The notes: generated from the letters alone by a model not told the origin. A stretch of DNA of 64,000 nt from Deltaproteobacteria bacterium (GCA_023489335.1 JAMDCP010000007.1:62001-126000); one strand, 5' to 3'; shown: positions 8,747 to 17,376, counted from the first letter of the stretch. Program-made: numbers and translations.

Positions 8747-9259
8747 TTAGAACCCTATCTTTCTTACGGGTTTTTCAGGAAGTATCATAAGTTGGCGAAT
8801 AGCGTCGAAAATAGCTTTTATTTCATCATCGTGTTTTTCTATTTTTTGTTCGAGCTGGGTTAATTTATGGGCAAGTTCTTTATTTGACGAGATTATTCCC
8901 CGCAGTTTAACAAATACCCTCATAATTGCAATATTTACCTGAACTGCCCTGTCGCTGTTAAGAATGCCCGATAGCATTGCTACGCCCTATTCGGTAAATG
9001 CCATGACATTTTTAGAGAACTTCAGCGAACTTTTGTCCGAGGATGTCACAATTTGTGATATCCTCATAATCTCTTCCCGCGATAAGGTAAACATGAAGTC
9101 GTCGGGAAATCTTTTAGCGTTTCTTTTGACTGCCTGATTTAAGACTCTCGTTTCCACGCCGTATAATTCAGCTAAATCCTTGTCAAGCATAACCTTTTTA
9201 TTGCGGATTAAATAAATTTTATTTTCTATAAGCTCTACTGAAATAATTGAATCAGGCAC
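8747..9259 (-). pseudogene. ORF6N-domain (KilA-N-type) protein split by an amber codon
   Basis: Residues 1-90 match the ORF6N DNA-binding domain: [20 protein letters not shown], then [15 protein letters not shown] and [10 protein letters not shown]. After KNVMAFTE a TAG (plus-strand 8987-8989) interrupts the frame. Without changing frame it continues GVAMLSGILNSDRAVQVNIA and on to VRKIGF at 8747. The family reads TEQGVAML here, so this is a CAG-to-TAG change. The downstream part holds the usual coiled coil. Full length would be 170 residues. A CCTCCT-type RBS complement precedes the ATG at 9259. ORF6N proteins occur in phage and accessory regions. The N-terminal domain alone could still be made. 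Confidence 0.87.
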
Positions 9260-9440
9260 GGTTCATCCTCCTTTAATTAAATAAATTCTCAATAAGATTA
9301 TAGCAAATCGATTTTATTTTTGTAACCTTTTTCTGGGTAGTTTTATTTCCATAAAAGCATTGGAAATTAGAATATACCAGTCATATTTTTGTTAAAGAAA
9401 TGTCGTAGGGACAACTATGCCTGTTAAGGAAATTTTCGCC

Positions 9441-9546
9441 GAAGGGGCTTATTTACTGCGGTTTTAAGTAGTGCATCCAGCAGGATGAACTTCCCTTTGG
9501 GAAGTTTTAAACCGTACGAACCTGCGACCCACAGCTTAGAAGGCTG
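9441..9546. repeat. Truncated copy of tRNA-Arg(TCT) 3' half and flank (att-like repeat, distal copy)
   Basis: This stretch repeats 12312-12387 in the same orientation: the 3' flank GCTTATTTACTGCGGTTTTAA, acceptor strand, T arm and anticodon region of tRNA-Arg, ending exactly at the anticodon stem (CTTAGAAGGCTG). The T loop is interrupted at 9487-9517 by 31 nt containing a perfect 8-bp hairpin, AACTTCCC-TTT-GGGAAGTT. The 5' half of the tRNA is missing. A partial 3' tRNA copy downstream of an intact tRNA is the usual footprint of site-specific integration. The flanking 9260-9440 and 9547-9742 hold nothing I recognise. Confidence 0.75.
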
Positions 9547-9742
9547 GAAACCTAACTATAAGTTATTAAATTTATTAATTAATTTATCAAGTATTAAAGT
9601 TGGGTGGTAGTAATATGTAGTAAACAGTAATCTTTTTATTTTTTCTATTTTATTGAACACATCCAAAAAAAGCTATATAATTAACATATAACATATTTTA
9701 TTAATAATATCATTAAATCAGGGAAAGGACAAAATAAAAATA

Positions 9743-10060
9743 ATGGCAAGCGAAACTCTGAATACGAAAGATGAGATACTCGGTATATTAAAAAATCATA
9801 AGGCTGAGTTTTATGAAAAATACGGCATTACCGATATCGGCCTTTTCGGCTCTGTCGTGAGAGGGGAAAATAACGAAAATAGTGATATAGACATATTATA
9901 CGAATATAACCCCGATACGCATAAATTAACATTATTCAAGCTTGAGGATTTTAGGCTTTATTTAGAAAGCCTGTTGGGACGGAAGGTTGATATTGCAAAT
10001 AAAAAAAGATTGAAACCTTATATCGGCAGGCATATATTGGAAGAGGTAACATATATTTGA
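9743..10060 (+). CDS. mntA: MntA-type minimal nucleotidyltransferase antitoxin
   Basis: Protein of 105 residues of the MNT superfamily. The signature GLFGSVVRGENNENSDIDIL carries GS-x10-D-x-D and is followed by a third acidic residue in RKVDIA. Such proteins neutralise HEPN toxins by transferring AMP to them. The gene overlaps the following HepT gene by 4 nt (ATATATTTGA, TTG start), typical for the two-gene module. Unlike its neighbours the module is intact. It lies inside the tRNA-repeat-bounded segment, consistent with cargo of a mobile element. Confidence 0.92.
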   Translation: MASETLNTKDEILGILKNHKAEFYEKYGITDIGLFGSVVRGENNENSDIDILYEYNPDTHKLTLFKLEDFRLYLESLLGRKVDIANKKRLKPYIGRHILEEVTYI

Positions 10061-10401
10061 AAAATAAGGATATTCGCGATTATTTAAACGATATTATCGG
10101 CGCCGCGGTAAAAATACAGGAATTTACGCAAGGGATTACTTCTTATAATGAATTTATTAGAAATGATATGTTATTGTCCGCCGTTATAAGGAAATTTGAA
10201 ATCATCGGCGAAGCAATAAAAAAGGTTCCTATTGATATCCGTGAAAAATATAATAATATTTCATGGAAGAATATAGCCGGCGCAAGAGATAGGTTGATTC
10301 ATGGTTATGACGATATAGATTATGAAATTTTATGGGATACCGTTATAAATGATATTCCGCGATTAAAGAGCGATATAGAAAAAATAATAAAAGAGTTATA
10401 A
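10057..10401 (+). CDS. hepT: HepT-type HEPN ribonuclease toxin (DUF86)
   Basis: Protein of 114 residues, mostly helical, with the HEPN catalytic R-x4-H motif in GARDRLIHGYDDIDYEILW near the C-terminus; the tyrosine two residues after the histidine is the AMPylation site in characterised MntA/HepT pairs. The preceding KFEIIGEAIKKVP is also family-typical. It starts at a TTG overlapping the mntA stop. Expected role: RNA-cleaving toxin kept silent by MntA, giving phage defence or element stabilisation (family knowledge). Confidence 0.92.
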   Translation: MKNKDIRDYLNDIIGAAVKIQEFTQGITSYNEFIRNDMLLSAVIRKFEIIGEAIKKVPIDIREKYNNISWKNIAGARDRLIHGYDDIDYEILWDTVINDIPRLKSDIEKIIKEL

Positions 10402-10599
10402 TAAAATTAATTACCCTTTCAAATAACAATCTGCACAAATTCACAAATTTTGTATATACAATTACAAATAGACACCTTTTTCTTTTGTCTACCTAATTTC
10501 TAACAACAAACGAAAGGGAGCCTAAAACAGATTTTAAGGACAAAGGACAATTTTATATCTAAAGTTAAATTGAAGAGTTTTGAAGTTTTAAGATTCCCT

Positions 10600-11223
10600 T
10601 TATTTATCCAAAATAATATCGTTAAAATGTTCTTCGAACTCTTTGGACCTGACTTCGGTTGTCATTTTATAGCGTTTGCCTTTGTCTTCCCAGTCGGCTT
10701 CAACCCCGTATGCGGTTTTAATAAATCCGACCGCCCTTACCGCATCTGCAAGAGCCTCTTTGTCGTCTGAACCGTAAATTTTAACTGGATTGCCTATTGC
10801 AACCGTTTGAGGCGGGACAAGAAAACCTTCGGGAATTACGGTATTGGCATGGACGAAAGCGGAAACCGCAACTACGGCTCCGGAACAAACCACAGAGCCG
10901 TGTAGGATAGTAGCCCCCGTTGCGATGAACGAATAGGATTCGATGGCGCATCCGAGAAGCGTAGCGTGCGGTCCTACATTAACGTTATTTCCGATTATAA
11001 CGGGGTAATATTTATCAGGCAAGGCCGTTGCCCTTATAACGGCATTTTCGCAAACTATAACGCATTCGCCTATTTTCACATGTGAACCCTCGGAATCTAA
11101 TATCGCCCCATACATTATGCGGGAATTTTTCATTATGTCAACATTTCCGCAAACTACCGCTGTGGGAGCGACAAAGACGGAGGGGTCTATTTTAGGTTCA
11201 AAACCACGATGCTTGATTATCAT
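10600..11223 (-). CDS. Hexapeptide-repeat (left-handed beta-helix) protein, gamma-carbonic-anhydrase-like fold
   Basis: Protein of 207 residues. Residues ~12-155 are repeating hexapeptides ([LIV]-G-x4) forming a left-handed beta-helix in the gamma-carbonic anhydrase arrangement, followed by a C-terminal helix. The three zinc histidines of active gamma-carbonic anhydrases are not in place: the usual VGHxxxLHGC reads VGPHATLLGC, and the first histidine position reads VIRATA. It may therefore be an acyltransferase-like or structural homologue, not a carbonic anhydrase. It starts with ATG at 11223 and stands alone between the MntA/HepT module and the AbrB/PIN pair. Confidence 0.8.
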   Translation of the reverse strand: MIIKHRGFEPKIDPSVFVAPTAVVCGNVDIMKNSRIMYGAILDSEGSHVKIGECVIVCENAVIRATALPDKYYPVIIGNNVNVGPHATLLGCAIESYSFIATGATILHGSVVCSGAVVAVSAFVHANTVIPEGFLVPPQTVAIGNPVKIYGSDDKEALADAVRAVGFIKTAYGVEADWEDKGKRYKMTTEVRSKEFEEHFNDIILDK

Positions 11224-11452
11224 TATTAAATGTTTTCTTATGTTAATTTAAGTAGGTAAAAATTAAAATTCTTTTTTATTTTAAACCATTTTTTGCGGCA
11301 AATCAATTTTTTAAAGCACTGCCTGAAACAATAATTGAACGTATCCCAAAAAAGCAGTATAATATTAATAAATTAAATGATATATTTATCAATTAAGTTA
11401 ATTTATTAGAACTAAAAAATTTATAATACCACAATATTAAGAGACATTAAAG

Positions 11453-11659
11453 ATGCGAAATTCGGAATTTGAAGCGGAAATAAAAAACGGCGTAATTAAT
11501 CTGCCCAAGAAGTATCTTAACGCAAAAAAAGCTAAAGTGATAATACTGGATAGCGATTATAGAAACGATAAAGATTTTATTTTCAGGACTGTAAACAACC
11601 CCGTCCATCTTAATAGCGGCGTATCTTTTTTATCCAGGGACGAAGCCAATGAAAGATAA
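11453..11659 (+). CDS. AbrB/VapB-type antitoxin-like protein
   Basis: Protein of 68 residues. The N-terminal ~35 residues (EFEAEIKNGVINLPKKYLN, then AKVIIL) have the swapped-hairpin pattern of short AbrB-like antitoxins, and the C-terminal tail would bind a partner toxin. It overlaps the following PIN-domain gene by 11 nt. An AAGAGA-type purine stretch precedes the ATG. Assignment rests mainly on the pairing with a PIN gene; sequence similarity alone is modest. Confidence 0.7.
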   Translation: MRNSEFEAEIKNGVINLPKKYLNAKKAKVIILDSDYRNDKDFIFRTVNNPVHLNSGVSFLSRDEANER

Positions 11660-12056
11660 CATCTTTCTTGATTCTAATATATTTCTCTACGGTTTTTCGG
11701 ACATAGATTTTAAAAAGCATGAAATTGCAAAAGATATTTTATTAACAGATGATTTCGCCGTCAGCACGCAAGTAATCAATGAGGTCAGCAATAACATGCT
11801 TAAAAAACTTGGATTTGGGGAACACGACGTAATCTAGTTTGTCAATAGCTGTTATAAAAGGTATTCAGTAGTTAATTTTTCCAAGGATGTATTTCTTGCC
11901 GCTTCGACGATTAGGGCGAAATACCGCTATTCTTACTGGGATAGCATGGTAATAGCTTCCGCATTAGAAAATAACTGCGATATTTTGTATTCCGAAGATT
12001 TACATTCGGGACAGGAAATAGAAAAAAGATTAAAAATCATTAATCCCTTTAAATAA
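11649..12056 (+). pseudogene. PIN-domain toxin interrupted by an amber codon
   Basis: The frame reads MKDNIFLDSNIFLYGFSD, then STQVINEVSNNM, then a TAG at 11835-11837, and continues unshifted with FVNSCYKRYSVVNFS, YWDSMVIASAL and ILYSEDLHSG to a TAA at 12056. All four PIN acidic positions (D in LDSN, E in NEV, D in WDS, D in SED) are preserved, but the stop falls between the second and third. Full length would be 135 residues, normal for VapC-like RNases. The truncated 62-residue product cannot complete the active site, so the pair is probably inactive unless read through. Confidence 0.87.
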
Positions 12057-12338
12057 ATATATTTTATTTTTCGATAGTGTAAAATAAACTGTGTAAATCC
12101 CTCCCAGGTTGTTATAAAATTTTATTCAAATTTCGCAGGAGTAGCGGTATTTTGTTTTATTGATAACAAGCCCAGCCCAATAGGTTTTACCTCTTAAATA
12201 TATCCGCGTTTTTTGGAGTCAAAAATGTGCGCGTTTTTGTGTCTAAAATTTCATAATTTTTAGTAAATTTTATCATTCTTTGGGATAATGTCAAAGATAT
12301 GATAGTGCTTAGAAGTGCTTATTTACTGCGGTTTTAAA
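12057..12338. other. Intergenic stretch with possible IS-end remnants
   Basis: No gene is visible. At about 12075-12100 the sequence GTGTAAAATAAACTGTGTAAAT resembles insertion-sequence termini. At about 12213-12245 two imperfect copies of CGCGTTTTTTGG/CGCGTTTTTGTG lie in tandem. No transposase fragment was found. The right end holds the start of the tRNA-Arg flank repeat. Confidence 0.3.
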
Positions 12339-12387
12339 TGGTGCGTCCAGCAGGATTCGAACCTGCGACCCACAGCTTAGAAGGCTG
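12312..12387. repeat. tRNA-Arg 3' half and flank (att-like repeat, tRNA-proximal copy)
   Basis: Direct-repeat partner of 9441-9546. It comprises 27 nt of 3' flank plus the tRNA from CCA end to anticodon stem. Apart from the 31-nt insertion and a few substitutions in the distal copy the two copies match, and homology stops at the anticodon stem. The two bracket about 2.8 kb of accessory genes. Confidence 0.75.
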
Positions 12388-12415
12388 TTGCTCTATCCAA
12401 CTGAGCTATGAACGC
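12339..12415 (-). tRNA. tRNA-Arg (anticodon TCT)
   Basis: Complete minus-strand cloverleaf: acceptor GCGTTCA pairs with TGGACGC (one G-T), D arm GCTCAGTTGGATAGAGC, anticodon stem ACAGC/GCTGT with loop CTTCTAA (anticodon TCT, reading AGA), T arm GCAGGTTCGAATCCTGC, discriminator A, encoded CCA. Its 3' half is duplicated at 9441-9546. Confidence 0.95.
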
Positions 12416-12722
12416 ATAAGGAAATAAGTGTGCTTGTTTAAATAATATCATTTATCCGGAATCCTGTCAAATCTACCGCCCTTTACCTAATTATTTAATT
12501 TCCATGCGGCATTATCTTGATATTCTTAAGGTAAAAATCAATAAATCTTTTTAAAATAAAGGCTTAAAGGCTTTTTGTAACATTATTTTAACAAAAATTT
12601 AATACAGGCGAAACAAAACCGTCATAATATCGAAACATTAAAAAAATATAATTGAATTATGTTAAAAACAAAAAATATAAAAAAATCATAAAAATTAATT
12701 TAATTATAAAAACAAAAATTTT
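12416..12722. other. Promoter-bearing gap before the pilus/secretion operon
   Basis: About 300 bp of very AT-rich sequence between tRNA-Arg and the secretin gene. It must hold the promoter of the plus-strand operon, but I cannot single out convincing -35/-10 boxes. TATTCTTAAGGTA at 12521-12533 equals one arm of the palindrome at 24956-24984. Confidence 0.35.
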
Positions 12723-14384
12723 ATGAAAAATAAATATTTATTATTTTTATTATTTGTAACCCAGCCCCTTTTTTTAACTATAAATTGCGCTTTCGGCATC
12801 GGCAATACGGCATATGGCAATAAAAGCGAAAATCTAAACATTTTGCTTAAAAAATATAATATTAATCTTTCAAAACCCGAAATTATGCCGATAAATAGTA
12901 AAAAAATCTTCAAAAACAAAAGAAAAATAAAACGGCAAAATCATATAAACCATATATCCACTGATATAAAAAATATAAATAAAGATTTTATTTCCGATTT
13001 CCTTAAGCAGAAGGTTTCACTGGCGGGCGATGGAAGCGTAAAATCCGCTTTAATGCTTTTATCCCGGGAAATAGGCGTGCCGATAATTCTTCATCGCGGT
13101 TTCCCAAAAAAATTAAGTAATGATGCCTATTATAAAAACGTCCCTTTATATAAGGTTTTGTATGGGCTCGTAATATCTAACGGTTTTAAATATACCTTCA
13201 AAAACGGCGTGATTTCCGTTTACGCGGTGGAAGAAAAAACATTTCACATTCCCGTGCCGGATCTTTTATCTTCTTTTTCTTCTACCGTCGGAATGGTCGG
13301 TATGAACAGTCAAAATAATAACATAAATAATTCGAATACAGGTAAATTAGGCAGCGGCCAAAGCGCCGGAAATGGCTCGGGGGCGGCGGCGCCAGTAAAT
13401 TCTGGCAGCTTTGCAAATCAAAATATAAATGTTCCTTCCAATCCGTCAGGTTCTTTATCCTTGACGCTTTCCGAATCGGACAGCCTGTACGGCATTATTT
13501 CAAAAAATATAAAGGAAATGCTCACAAAAAAGGGGAAATATTTTATCAATCGAAAAGACGGTTTAATATGGGTTAAGGATAGGGTTTCCAATGTCGCTTC
13601 AATTTCTAAATATATTAAAGCCGTTAATAAATTTCTTTCTAAACAGGTTTTCTTAAAGGTAGAGGTAATAGACGTAAGTCTAAGCAAGGGGTTCCAAACA
13701 GGGATAAACTGGAATTTGCTGTTTAATCAGGCTTTTAAGGCAAATGCCTTCGGGGTAAATACCGTTTCCGTTTCGGCGCAGCTTGCTTCTGGAGATAATA
13801 TTAATAATGCGCCTTACATAGGATTTACAGGCTCCGGAAATAGCGGCGCTATTTTAAATGCGCTGAAAACACAAGGAACGGTTAATGTTATCTCGCAGCC
13901 GAGGCTTGTGTTAATGGACGGACAAACAAGGCTTATATCTTCGGGGACTATTACGCCCTATATCTCAAGTATTCAAACAATGGCTTTAAGCCTGTCCCAA
14001 ACCGAGACTTACCCCGTTATATCTCAAGCGCAAACAGGGCTTTCTATTTCGTTTACACCCCATATTAACTTTAAAAAAGGCTCTGTTTCCGTTACATTAA
14101 GTTTAATAGATAATTCCATAACCGGTTATCAGTCTTTTTCCATTAGCGGCGAAAGTTTTAGCAATCCGGTAATAGAGTCAAAAAGCTTTTCGGACACCGT
14201 TAATGTAAAATCAGGCTCGACAATACTTGTGGGCGGCATATTAACCACGGATAAGTCAAAAAATACTTACGGAATTCCTTTGTTATCCAAAATTCCCTTA
14301 ATCGGCAATTTATTTAAGTCTGTCAATAATACAAGTCAAAAAGAGGATTTGCTTATTATGTTGACGCCTGAAATAACCTCATGA
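12723..14384 (+). CDS. Secretin (MshL/PilQ/GspD-type outer-membrane channel)
   Basis: Protein of 553 residues with a hydrophobic signal sequence (residues ~5-25). An N-terminal secretin/TonB short domain spans about residues 95-180 (VSLAGDGSVKSALMLLSREI). A Gly/Asn/Ser-rich linker follows at ~195-245, then the beta-barrel-forming domain with VFLKVEVIDVSLSKGFQTGI, NVISQPRLVLMDGQ and the family-end motif VGGILTTDKS...IPLLSKIPLIGNLFK. It forms the outer-membrane gate of the machine encoded downstream. Length and architecture resemble MSHA-pilus MshL more than long GspD. First gene of the operon; the ATPase follows after 15 bp. Confidence 0.93.
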   Translation: MKNKYLLFLLFVTQPLFLTINCAFGIGNTAYGNKSENLNILLKKYNINLSKPEIMPINSKKIFKNKRKIKRQNHINHISTDIKNINKDFISDFLKQKVSLAGDGSVKSALMLLSREIGVPIILHRGFPKKLSNDAYYKNVPLYKVLYGLVISNGFKYTFKNGVISVYAVEEKTFHIPVPDLLSSFSSTVGMVGMNSQNNNINNSNTGKLGSGQSAGNGSGAAAPVNSGSFANQNINVPSNPSGSLSLTLSESDSLYGIISKNIKEMLTKKGKYFINRKDGLIWVKDRVSNVASISKYIKAVNKFLSKQVFLKVEVIDVSLSKGFQTGINWNLLFNQAFKANAFGVNTVSVSAQLASGDNINNAPYIGFTGSGNSGAILNALKTQGTVNVISQPRLVLMDGQTRLISSGTITPYISSIQTMALSLSQTETYPVISQAQTGLSISFTPHINFKKGSVSVTLSLIDNSITGYQSFSISGESFSNPVIESKSFSDTVNVKSGSTILVGGILTTDKSKNTYGIPLLSKIPLIGNLFKSVNNTSQKEDLLIMLTPEITS

Positions 14385-14399
14385 GGCCGTGAGACTATT

Positions 14400-16088
14400 A
14401 TGAAAATCGGGGAATATTTAATATCGAAGGGAAAACTGACGGAAGCGCAGATGGAAGACGCTCTTTTTGTTCAGTCTATCAGCGAAAAGAGGCTGGGGGA
14501 CATATTAATCGAAAACGGGTATGTGAACGACACGGATGTTGCAATTTATCTGGCTCAGGATTCTGGCAGGGAGTATTTCGGCGAATTAAACAGCGAAGCC
14601 GTAAACAAAAGCGAAAGCGAGAAATTAGGTTTTAATTTTCTTTATGACAACCCTGCGATAATCATTGAAAAAGACGGCGCAAACTATATAGTTTGCGGTG
14701 GAATTACGGGAAACATATCCGAGAGGACGGCGTTAGATAAAAATTTAAACGGATTTAAAATAGGAATATCGACAAAAAAGAAGATTTACGAAGCTCTGAA
14801 CAAGACTTTTATAAATAAGCCGGGTTCTTCCGAAAAGGAGGTTTTAAACGAGGCGCTGGAGGTTGCCTTATTAAAGGGCTCTCCCAATGTAAGGATTAAA
14901 AGGTCGGAGAACTTTTACCTGATAATTATAGATACGGATAACGGGCAGGAAACGATTAGAATTTTAAGTTTAGAATCGGGCCAAAGAATAATAAACATTA
15001 TAGCGTCAAACTGTCAGCTCACATTAAAAAAGGGCGAAGGATTTGATGCCAAGTTTATATTTGTCTCAAGTGTTTATAAAGGCGTTAAGGCAAATATAAG
15101 AGTTGCTTTTTTACCCATTTCTTCGAAGTTAGACAGGGAATTAGCCCTTTTTGAAGCTGTCCTGAGAATCCACGGGCTTAACAAAGTCTTTGACTTAAGG
15201 TATATCGGGTTTTCGGATAATAAAGCCGAAACATTAAGGAAATCATACACTTATCCTAACGGTTTTATTATCTCTACCGGACCTACAGGCTCCGGTAAAA
15301 CTACGACATTTTACGCAATGTTAAAACTTTTGGCTCAAAAGAAAAGGCCGATTTTAACAATAGAAGACCCCGTTGAAATAGAGCTTAAAGAACCAAATAT
15401 AACCCAGATGAATATATCGGACGATTTTGGATATGCGGAAGCCGTTCGCATTATGTTGAGAAGTGAACCGCATATAATGATGATAGGTGAAATAAGGGAT
15501 GAGATAACGGCAAAACATGCGTTAATTGCGGCGGAAACAGGGCATCTCGTTCTTGCCACCCTTCACACAAATTCTTCGCTCTCGGTGTTTAACAGGTTTA
15601 AATCTTTAAATGTCGATTTAATGCAGTTTTTTTCGCTTTTAAGAATAGTAACCGCTCAAAGGCTATATAGCCCGCTCTGCCCGGCTTGCAAAAAAAGCAT
15701 TTCGGCAGATACGCTGCCTTCTTTATACAGGGCTGCACTGGAGGAAAATTTAAAATTTACACTGGAGAACCCGTCTTTAAAAGATTCGGATTTTATAAAT
15801 TCGGGAAGGTTCACGGAACTTAATTCCGTATGCGTAAGGGGTGAAAGATATTGCGACGATTGCGGAGGAACCGGATATATAAAAAGAAGGCCGATGATTG
15901 AAATTGCGGAGTTTAACGATGCCGTGAAGGAAGAGATATATAACGATTTAAACATACTGCCTAATAACTCTAAATTAGAACAAATTTTAATAAATTTATC
16001 AAACTTCGAGCCTTTAAAGATTCAGGCTTTTCAATCTTTAATTAACGGTGAAATCGATCCGGCAACATATTTTAATTTATCAAGGTAA
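14400..16088 (+). CDS. GspE/PilB/MshE-type assembly ATPase
   Basis: Cytoplasmic hexameric ATPase of 562 residues powering pilin assembly. The N-terminal MshEN-like region (residues 1-~120; ISKGKLTEAQMEDAL, then KRLGDILIENGYV) is of the type that can bind c-di-GMP or the platform. The catalytic half has Walker A STGPTGSGKTTT (~residue 300), the Asp box LTIEDPVEIE, Walker B MMIGEIRDEITA and the His box GHLVLATLHTNSS. Two CxxC pairs (CPACKK and CDDCGG) near the C-terminus form the zinc knuckle typical of GspE/PilB. The platform protein gene starts 7 bp downstream. Confidence 0.94.
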   Translation: MKIGEYLISKGKLTEAQMEDALFVQSISEKRLGDILIENGYVNDTDVAIYLAQDSGREYFGELNSEAVNKSESEKLGFNFLYDNPAIIIEKDGANYIVCGGITGNISERTALDKNLNGFKIGISTKKKIYEALNKTFINKPGSSEKEVLNEALEVALLKGSPNVRIKRSENFYLIIIDTDNGQETIRILSLESGQRIINIIASNCQLTLKKGEGFDAKFIFVSSVYKGVKANIRVAFLPISSKLDRELALFEAVLRIHGLNKVFDLRYIGFSDNKAETLRKSYTYPNGFIISTGPTGSGKTTTFYAMLKLLAQKKRPILTIEDPVEIELKEPNITQMNISDDFGYAEAVRIMLRSEPHIMMIGEIRDEITAKHALIAAETGHLVLATLHTNSSLSVFNRFKSLNVDLMQFFSLLRIVTAQRLYSPLCPACKKSISADTLPSLYRAALEENLKFTLENPSLKDSDFINSGRFTELNSVCVRGERYCDDCGGTGYIKRRPMIEIAEFNDAVKEEIYNDLNILPNNSKLEQILINLSNFEPLKIQAFQSLINGEIDPATYFNLSR

Positions 16089-16095
16089 TTGGTGC

Positions 16096-17376
16096 ATGAT
16101 AAGAAATTTTTTAGTCCGTTATTATACGCCGGAGGGCCGCAGCCTGATGCGAAACATTCAGGGGGAAGGGGCTCAAGAGGTTGGGGAAGGGCTTATGCAG
16201 GACGGCTATATGCCGCTCTTTATAATACCAAATATATTTCTGGATATATTCCGCCCTTTGCAAAATGCTGGAATGGGAGATAAAGAGCTTTCCGTATTTT
16301 TTATGGAACTTTACCAGTTGACGCAATCCGCCGGTTCCGTGGGTAAGGCTTTTAATTATATGAACAAAGAAGCTAAAAAGCCGGCGTATGACGGGAAACA
16401 TGGATTAACGTACGGCTTTAAATGGCTTTACTATAACCACAGGCAGGCAAAATTAAAAAATAAGAAAAAGCTTGTCAAGGATTTCATATTCTTATTGGAT
16501 AAAGGGCAATCAGTCAGAGAGATTTTTGCATTGAACCATTTTGAAGAAATCGTCCTGTCGTTAGTCGATTTGGCGGCTTCCACAGGCGATTACCCGCATA
16601 TTTTTTTGAAAATTTCAGGGTTTTTCGAAACAAAAAATACTTACAAAAAAAGCATCATAAGCGCAATAGCTTATCCTGCGTTCCTTTTCTTTTTATTATT
16701 CGTAGCGTTTGCGGTATTTTTATATTATATAATTCCGACATTTGCCTCATTTTTCAGGCAATTTCCGCATGTGCCCTTATCCACGAAAGACACATTAAAT
16801 CTGTTCGTTTATATAAAAAGCATATTTATCTATATAGCGCTATTTTTGGGAATAGCTGTCCTCTCCTTTTTGTCTAATTTATTCGGGGCAAAAACAAAAT
16901 TAATATCTTTTATCATGGGTATTCCACAGGTAAGAAATATTTTTAATTACAACTATCTTAACTGGTTTTTTTATCAATTTTCTATAATGATTTCATCGGG
17001 GCTTACGATGGCCGCGATATTAAACTACTTCAGAAAAAATGCAAACGACCGGTATTTTAAACATAAATTCGATATAGCTTATGCCGGTTTAATGGAGGGT
17101 TTCACTTTGCATGAATCATTTAATAATGCCGATTTTTTAAACGAAGATGCGGTTGAATCGATAGAATATGCGGAAATTGGGGGATTTTTGCCCGATACTA
17201 TAATGAGGCTATCTAAAGAATTTAAAGAAAAATCAAATTTTTCGATGAAATTATTTGCCAAAGGGTTATTCTTTCTATCTATGGTTTCAGTCGTAGCCTT
17301 TTTGCTGTTAATGTTTTTTGTATTATTTTTACCGCTTATTCAAGGAATGGTTAGTTTGCCGGGAAATTATCAATAA
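16096..17376 (+). CDS. GspF/PilC-type inner-membrane platform protein
   Basis: About 426 residues from the ATG at 16096; an earlier in-frame ATG at 16048 lies inside the ATPase gene and is less likely. Two T2SSF-like domains are each followed by hydrophobic segments: SIISAIAYPAFLFFLLFVAF at ~190-215, a segment at ~245-265, and a C-terminal LFFLSMVSVVAFLLLMFFVL. It lacks a strong N-terminal first repeat, yet the size is near normal for the family. It anchors the ATPase and guides pilin polymerisation. Confidence 0.88.
   Translation: MIRNFLVRYYTPEGRSLMRNIQGEGAQEVGEGLMQDGYMPLFIIPNIFLDIFRPLQNAGMGDKELSVFFMELYQLTQSAGSVGKAFNYMNKEAKKPAYDGKHGLTYGFKWLYYNHRQAKLKNKKKLVKDFIFLLDKGQSVREIFALNHFEEIVLSLVDLAASTGDYPHIFLKISGFFETKNTYKKSIISAIAYPAFLFFLLFVAFAVFLYYIIPTFASFFRQFPHVPLSTKDTLNLFVYIKSIFIYIALFLGIAVLSFLSNLFGAKTKLISFIMGIPQVRNIFNYNYLNWFFYQFSIMISSGLTMAAILNYFRKNANDRYFKHKFDIAYAGLMEGFTLHESFNNADFLNEDAVESIEYAEIGGFLPDTIMRLSKEFKEKSNFSMKLFAKGLFFLSMVSVVAFLLLMFFVLFLPLIQGMVSLPGNYQ

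Noticed and set aside
8089-12056. Possible stop-codon reassignment explaining the in-frame stops at 8113, 8987 and 11835
   Set aside because: Both TAA and TAG are involved, and TAG ends intact genes here (the phosphoribosyltransferase at 24227 and yifB at 31319). Independent nonsense mutations are simpler.
16048-16095. Upstream start for the GspF-like gene
   Set aside because: It lies inside the end of the ATPase gene, and the extra residues do not resemble the family.
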